This document shows, one piece after another, positions 59,792-64,000 of a DNA stretch of 64,000 nucleotides. Origin of the DNA: Synergistales bacterium (lineage in GTDB: Bacteria; Synergistota; Synergistia; Synergistales; Aminithiophilaceae); contig JAHDQY010000005.1 in NCBI GenBank assembly GCA_018433595.1, positions 1-64,000 on the forward strand, written 5' to 3'. The stretch's first letter is position 1. Each line of letters starts with the position of its first letter. Under the pieces are notes generated by a model that ran no database searches, was not told where the DNA came from, and worked only from the letters and a program-made list of their open reading frames with translations. A program made the position numbers and the translations under genes.

Positions 59792-60691
59792 TCAGGAGCG
59801 CAGGGGCTCGATACCGAGACGCCTGTAAATATCGCGGATTTTTTCTTTCGTCTCCTCCGTAGCGGGGAGAATCGGCGGGCGGGGATTGCCGCCCCGATAG
59901 CCGACCATGTCCATGGCGGCTTTCATGCCTCCTATGCCGAAACGGGATGTGACGGCGGCATTGATCTCCATGATGGCCAGCTGGAGTCTTCGGGCTTTGG
60001 CAAGGTCACCGGCAAGAAAGGCTTCATAAAGATCGGTGCAGAGCTCGGGGACCACGTTGGCGACAGCCATGGTCCCGCCGTCTCCGCCGAGAACGAGGGT
60101 GGGCAACAGGAAGCTCCCGGAACCGGCGATGACGGAAAAGCCTTCGATAGCGCCGGAGATGATTTCGGTGATCTGAACGATGTTGGCCGAGCTATCCTTG
60201 ATACCGACAATGTTGGGGTGAGTTGAAAGGCGGCAGCAGAGGGACGAGGTGATGTTGACGCCGGTGTTGCGAGGCATGTTGTAGAGGATAACGGGGATGG
60301 GAGATGTTTCGGCCGTTTCAACGTAGAAACGCTCCAGGGCCATCTCCCCCATGTCTGTTTTGTAGTAACAGGGCGTCAGGACGAGAGCGGCATCGGCGCC
60401 GGCATCGGCGCAACGGCGGGTCAAGGTGATGGTTTCTCGAAGGGATTCCCGGCCCGCTCCCGCAATGATCAGCTTATCCTGGGGAAGGCAGCGACGGGCC
60501 GTGGCAACGAGCCGCACCTTCTCCTCCTCTTCGAGGAGGGCGAATTCGCCGTTGCTTCCGAGGACGACAAGACCAGCCAGACGCGTCAGGCCGTACTGCG
60601 CGACATTTTCTTCAAAGGCCTGCCAATCGACGTCGTAGTTGCTGTCGAAAGGGGTAGAAAGAGGAGCAAAAATTCCGGAGATCTTCTTCAT
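59792..60691 (-). CDS. dapA: DapA-family lyase/aldolase (4-hydroxy-tetrahydrodipicolinate synthase-like)
   Basis: 299 residues, class I aldolase TIM barrel. The Schiff-base lysine is in IVGIKDSSANI (about 162-172) and the catalytic tyrosine in VILYNMPRNTGVN (about 135). The substrate loop GSNGEFALL replaces the usual GTTGE of true DapA. This change, and the lack of other lysine-pathway genes, means a related pyruvate aldolase (for example for a keto-sugar acid) is possible. ATG at 60691 is preferred to the TTG before it. Divergent from the aminotransferase gene. Confidence 0.85.
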   Translation of the reverse strand: MKKISGIFAPLSTPFDSNYDVDWQAFEENVAQYGLTRLAGLVVLGSNGEFALLEEEEKVRLVATARRCLPQDKLIIAGAGRESLRETITLTRRCADAGADAALVLTPCYYKTDMGEMALERFYVETAETSPIPVILYNMPRNTGVNITSSLCCRLSTHPNIVGIKDSSANIVQITEIISGAIEGFSVIAGSGSFLLPTLVLGGDGGTMAVANVVPELCTDLYEAFLAGDLAKARRLQLAIMEINAAVTSRFGIGGMKAAMDMVGYRGGNPRPPILPATEETKEKIRDIYRRLGIEPLRS

Positions 60692-60852
60692 CAATCGACA
60701 CCCCCTGTTTCGGGAATAGGCGGCTCAAGCCACCGTAGGCCGATTCCAGTTTACTCCATAAGGAGCAACGTCTCAGCACTGCCTTGCGGTAGAATGACAA
60801 GAGAGCGCCGCGATCACACCGTCCACTCCGTTACCCGGGTGATAATTTGAAA

Positions 60853-60866
60853 AGGAGGAACCTCCT
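60853..60866 (+). promoter_or_regulatory. Self-complementary ribosome site of the aminotransferase gene
   Basis: AGGAGG, AA, CCTCCT directly before the ATG. The Shine-Dalgarno sequence can pair with the six bases next to the start codon, either by a bent hairpin or between two RNAs, and might reduce initiation. Confidence 0.4.
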
Positions 60867-62039
60867 ATGTATCCCTGCCGCAAAACAAGGGAAAAACTGC
60901 TTCTCGGACCTGGGCCGAGCCCCGTGGAAAGCCGAGTCCTCCGCGCGATGGCCGAGCCCACGCTGGGCCATCTCGACGGCGATTTTGTCGCCCTGATGGA
61001 TGAAACGCAGAGGCTGCTTCGCAAGACCTTCGCAACCGAAAACCCCTTGACCGTGACAATGCCCGGCACAGGAAGCGCCGGCATGGAGGCCGCCTGTGTT
61101 AATGTCATCGAGAGAGGCGATCAGGTCATCATCGCCGATCATGGCGTCTTCGGCAGGCGGATGCAGGAAGTGGCCGAACGCTGCGGCGCAGTGGTGATCA
61201 AGGTTTCCGCCCCCTTCGGCCAGGCACTGCCAGAAGAGGAGCTGATCGAAACCATCAGGAGGCACCCCGAAGCCAAGCTCGTCGGAGTCGTTCACGCCGA
61301 GACGTCGACGGGGGTGCTCCAAAACCTCGATCGCATCGCCCCGGTCGTCCATGACGCCGGGATGCTTTTCCTTGTCGACGCCGTCACCTCTCTGGGCGGC
61401 ATGGAGGTCCCCGTCGACCGGCTGGGACTGGACATCGTCTACAGCGGCAGCCAGAAATGCCTCGGCTGCCCTCCCGGCCTGGCCCCTCTGACGCTAAGCC
61501 CGCGGGCCGTCAAAGCCGTCCAGGAACGCAAGACAAAGGTCCAGAGCTGGTACCTCGATCTGACGATGATCATGCGCTACTGGGGCGAGGAGCGTTTCTA
61601 TCATCATACGGCACCGATCAACATGCTCTACGCCTTCAACGAGGCCTTGAGGATCATCGACGAAGAGGGGCTGCACCGCCGATGGGACCGCCATCGCCGC
61701 AACGCCGAGGCTCTCTGGGCAGGGCTGGAGGCTATGGGGCTGGCCCTTCCTGTGGCGAAGGAACACCGGCTTCCGAGCCTGACCTGCCTTTCCCTTCCCG
61801 AGGGGATTGATGACGGACAGCTCCGCCGGGAGCTGATGGAGCGCTACTCCATCGAAGTCGGAGCCGGGCTGGGGGAGCTGAAAGGGAAGGTGATTCGGAT
61901 CGGCCTGATGGGAAGCGGATCGACAGCGAACAACGTCATCTTCTTCCTTTCAGCCTTGGGCACGACACTGAATCGAATGGGATGGAAGACCGATGTCGGT
62001 GCGGCCCTGGAGACTGCCGACGAGCGTTTCAGGGACTAA
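60867..62039 (+). CDS. Class V aminotransferase (alanine/serine-glyoxylate or similar)
   Basis: 390 residues, PLP fold type I. The PLP lysine lies in IVYSGSQKCLGCPPGLAPL (about 192-210). LLGPGPSPVESRVLRAM at the start, PGTGSAGMEAACVNV and HAETSTGVLQ (about 145) are typical of the alanine-glyoxylate/serine-glyoxylate/2-aminoethylphosphonate group. Transfers an amino group from alanine or serine to glyoxylate or a similar acceptor. Ends with a stop that overlaps the stop of the convergent sigma-factor gene. Confidence 0.9.
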   Translation: MYPCRKTREKLLLGPGPSPVESRVLRAMAEPTLGHLDGDFVALMDETQRLLRKTFATENPLTVTMPGTGSAGMEAACVNVIERGDQVIIADHGVFGRRMQEVAERCGAVVIKVSAPFGQALPEEELIETIRRHPEAKLVGVVHAETSTGVLQNLDRIAPVVHDAGMLFLVDAVTSLGGMEVPVDRLGLDIVYSGSQKCLGCPPGLAPLTLSPRAVKAVQERKTKVQSWYLDLTMIMRYWGEERFYHHTAPINMLYAFNEALRIIDEEGLHRRWDRHRRNAEALWAGLEAMGLALPVAKEHRLPSLTCLSLPEGIDDGQLRRELMERYSIEVGAGLGELKGKVIRIGLMGSGSTANNVIFFLSALGTTLNRMGWKTDVGAALETADERFRD

Positions 62040-62587
62040 TCGTCACCGGGAGCAATAACACGAAGTTTAGCACGGGCCCGTGTAAGAGCGTTATCGACCT
62101 TTTTACGGGGCCACCCTAGAGCTCTGGCCGCCCGCCCGACGCCTCCCGTCTCCAGGAAGGCATCCATCGCCAGAAGTTCCGTGTCGGAGAGGAAACGGGC
62201 AGCCTGACGAAGGCATTCCCGTGCCTCGACAATTTCGTCAAGACCCGGCCCTGGCTCCACTTCTCTTTCAAGCCACTCCTCATCGACGATCTCTTCAATC
62301 GGCCTCCTTCGGAGATGGGAGATCATGGCATTGCGGACGCAGACTTTGAGGAAAGCCCCGAAGGGACCGCGACGGGGCTGAAAAAGGGCAGTGGCCCGGC
62401 AGAGGGCAAGGAGCCCCTCCTGGGCGAGATCTTCTTTCAAATGCCGATCCATCCCTGCAAAGATGCCGGCCTGGCTTCGTATCAGAGGGAGGTAGGCCAA
62501 AAGCAGTTCCGTCAAAGCGTCATTGTCACCGCTTTGTGCCTTGTCGAGCGCGAGCTGGAGCTCGTCGGCCCTCTTGTCATTCTCCAT
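62036..62587 (-). CDS. Sigma-70 family RNA polymerase sigma factor (SigH/ECF-like)
   Basis: 183 residues. Region 2 covers about 25-95 (DLAQEGLLALCRATALFQPRRGPFGAFLKVCVRNAMI). Region 4 covers about 130-178 with a helix-turn-helix (VGRAARALGWPRKKVDNALTRARAKLR). Region 3 is absent. The DLAQEG and ARAKLR signatures resemble the SigH/RpoE-like group 4 or stress/competence sigma factors. No anti-sigma gene is adjacent. It is divergent from the ThiF-like gene with 71 bases between; GAGGAGG precedes the ATG. Confidence 0.88.
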   Translation of the reverse strand: MENDKRADELQLALDKAQSGDNDALTELLLAYLPLIRSQAGIFAGMDRHLKEDLAQEGLLALCRATALFQPRRGPFGAFLKVCVRNAMISHLRRRPIEEIVDEEWLEREVEPGPGLDEIVEARECLRQAARFLSDTELLAMDAFLETGGVGRAARALGWPRKKVDNALTRARAKLRVIAPGDD

Positions 62588-62658
62588 GGATCAGCCTCCT
62601 CGACGGATCATGACGGAACCGCCGTCGTCTGAACAAAAAACAAGGGGGGACACCTGAT

Positions 62659-63477
62659 ATGACCGATCTGGAACTGGCCGAAGCACTGCATCGGGGAGCC
62701 GTCGACGAAACCATCGACCCCGATCTGGAAAGGCAGCTCTCCTTTGAGAGCGGCCTTTCTCTTAAAGAAGTCCAGCTTGCCGCATTAAAAGAGGGGCTGA
62801 CGCCCCAGCGCTTCGAGAGAAACATGGGAACGTTGAGGAGAGAGGGGCAGATCAAACTGCTCCGATCGACGGTGGCCGTCGCCGGTTGCGGCGGGCTGGG
62901 AGGACTCATCGTCGATCTTCTGGCCCGATCCGGCGTCGGCACGATGCACATTGCCGACGGAGACACTTTCGCTCCTTCAAACCTGAACCGCCAGATCCTG
63001 TCATCGGAAGAACATCTGGGAAAAGAAAAGGCGGTGACGGCGGCCGAACGTGTCCGCTCCATCAACGAAGCCCTGGAGGTGCGTCTTTTTGAGGACTACC
63101 TCGACGAAAAGTCGATCGCTCCTTTCCTTGAAGGAGTCGATGTCGCCGTCGACGCCCTTGACAACAACCGCTCCCGGCTCCTTCTCCTCAAGGGTTGTCG
63201 GGAACGGGGAATTCCCCTCGTTCACGGCGCCATTGGAGGCTTCTGGGGCCAGATCCAGGTCATCCGCTCTGGAGAAAGAGCTCTCTTCGAGGAAGAGACC
63301 TCCGACCGGGGTATCGAGAAAGAGACGGGGAATCCCCCCTTCACGCCCGCCGTTATCGCCTCCCTGGAGGTAACGGAGACGGTCAAGATCCTCGCCGGGC
63401 TTCCCTCTCTGCCCGAGGGCGTCATGCTCTGGATCGACCTGGAACGCCTCGAATTCCGCCGCCTCAAGCTCTATTGA
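62659..63477 (+). CDS. ThiF/MoeB/HesA-family E1-like protein lacking zinc and catalytic cysteines
   Basis: 272 residues. An N-terminal helical extension of about 60 residues precedes a Rossmann adenylation domain: VAVAGCGGLGGLIVDLLARSG, IADGDTFAPSNLNRQIL (with the arginine finger) and VDVAVDALDNNRSRLLLLKGC. The usual CxxC pairs of the zinc knuckle and the catalytic cysteine region are missing; the place of the latter reads ETGNPPFTPAVIASLEV. It likely adenylates a small C-terminal glycine protein or another carboxylate. No ThiS or MoaD partner is adjacent. Confidence 0.88.
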   Translation: MTDLELAEALHRGAVDETIDPDLERQLSFESGLSLKEVQLAALKEGLTPQRFERNMGTLRREGQIKLLRSTVAVAGCGGLGGLIVDLLARSGVGTMHIADGDTFAPSNLNRQILSSEEHLGKEKAVTAAERVRSINEALEVRLFEDYLDEKSIAPFLEGVDVAVDALDNNRSRLLLLKGCRERGIPLVHGAIGGFWGQIQVIRSGERALFEEETSDRGIEKETGNPPFTPAVIASLEVTETVKILAGLPSLPEGVMLWIDLERLEFRRLKLY

Positions 63478-63483
63478 TCCCAA

Positions 63484-64000
63484 CTAATCGACGCGGTCGA
63501 GAAGAAGGGGGCGTCGGGGAGGCTCCTCACCGACGGCAACGGCCTGAGCCAGAGAATTTCTAGCTTCTTCAAGCCGCGTCGGATCATTGTAGTAAAGGCT
63601 CAAAAGAAGATCTCCAGCCCGGACCGGTTCCCCTCTCTTGCAATGGAGCTCCACAGAGACGGCCGGATCAATGACATCTTCTTTCCTCATCCGTCCGCCG
63701 CCCATCACCTTGACGGCCTCGCCGATGGGGCGAGCGGCAAGTCGGAAGAGTCGGCCATCGCGATCCGCCCTGAGGTCAAAGCGTTTCGCCGCGGCAGGGA
63801 GGGATTTTTCCGGTTCTTCCAGGAACCGGGACGAAGCCCCTTGGGCTTCGAGGAGTTGCCCCATCTTTTCCAGCGCCTTTCCCTCATCGAGAAGATGCCG
63901 ACAAAGCGCCTTCCCCGTCTCGACCGATTCAGACCTTCCGCCGAGAAAGACCATGGCCCCTCCAAGAAGAAGACAGAGTTCCCTCGTGTCCTCCGGCCCT
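63484..64000 (-). CDS. Pyrimidine-nucleoside / thymidine phosphorylase, C-terminal part (gene continues beyond the window)
   Basis: At least 171 residues, open to the right edge; an upstream in-frame GPEDTRELCLLLGGAMVFLGG continues the coding past the first internal ATG. The C-terminal domain has GAEAR-type elements as SRFLEEPE, IGEAVKVMGGGRMRKEDVIDPAVSVELH and KRGEPVRAGDLLLSLYYND, the family's PYNP C-terminal signature. Cleaves pyrimidine nucleosides with phosphate. It converges on the ThiF-like gene six bases away. Confidence 0.88.
   Translation of the reverse strand, partial: GPEDTRELCLLLGGAMVFLGGRSESVETGKALCRHLLDEGKALEKMGQLLEAQGASSRFLEEPEKSLPAAAKRFDLRADRDGRLFRLAARPIGEAVKVMGGGRMRKEDVIDPAVSVELHCKRGEPVRAGDLLLSLYYNDPTRLEEARNSLAQAVAVGEEPPRRPLLLDRVD

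Overview
The window looks like a chromosomal segment of an anaerobic, amino-acid-fermenting bacterium, most plausibly a member of the Synergistota. This is inferred from gene content and moderately high GC and was not checked by a search. The content includes the methylmalonyl-CoA genes meaB and mmdA, a fused TRAP transporter with a DUF1850 partner, a selenocysteine tRNA, an ispDF fusion, and many TTG and GTG starts. Most of the sequence is dense, minus-strand housekeeping operons with ATGA-type overlaps. About ten protein genes run on the plus strand.

Left part (1-15.6 kb): the start of mmdA, then meaB with its own promoter, then a two-gene unit encoding a small membrane protein and a large secreted protein of unknown function. 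Upstream of these lies a long protein-quality-control operon read right to left: tig, clpP, clpX, lon, ysxC, valS, folC, pgeF and a Gfo/Idh/MocA oxidoreductase, ending in an intrinsic terminator. From 15.7 to 20.4 kb come tRNA-Leu, a decayed IS4-type transposase fragment, a plus-strand glycerate 2-kinase, two identical tRNA-Lys genes flanking a REC-GGDEF protein, and a six-tRNA operon (Ala-Pro-Gly-Arg-His-Lys) with a strong promoter and terminator.

Middle part (20.4-51.3 kb): an NFACT protein converging on rluD, then ileS, TRAP permease plus DUF1850, and tRNA-Arg. Next is the classic rimP-nusA-ylxR-L7Ae-infB-ylxP-rbfA-nrnA-truB-ribF operon, whose leader holds a promoter followed by an intrinsic terminator. 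Then come guaB and a long unit: uvrC, ribD, ribE, ribBA, ribH, serS, a fused membrane/TagA protein, a DUF951 protein, rlmH, ybaB, recR, a PIN-TRAM protein, ispDF and an RlpA-like protein.

Right part (51.3-64 kb): cysS; pepA with an uncharacterised 136-residue partner; and a plus-strand pterin/folate unit. That unit is a QueD-type protein with both queuosine and folate signature residues, an N-terminally extended folP, and a HAD-Nudix fusion. An AT-rich STAS-like/HATPase gene, a catalytic-domain-only tyrosine recombinase and tRNA-Sec follow; this is the most foreign-looking patch. The window ends with a DapA-family lyase, a class V aminotransferase, a sigma factor, a cysteine-poor ThiF-like protein and the 3' part of a pyrimidine-nucleoside phosphorylase gene.

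Functional themes: the three riboflavin genes after ribD, together with ribF, give riboflavin and FAD. folP, folC and the pterin enzyme give folate. Most GTP-derived cofactor chemistry in the window is therefore in two clusters. The best candidates for undescribed biology are the catalytically degenerate WecA/TagO-like domain fused to TagA, the dual-signature pterin enzyme with the HAD-Nudix protein beside folP, and the recombinase/STAS-HATPase pair next to tRNA-Sec.
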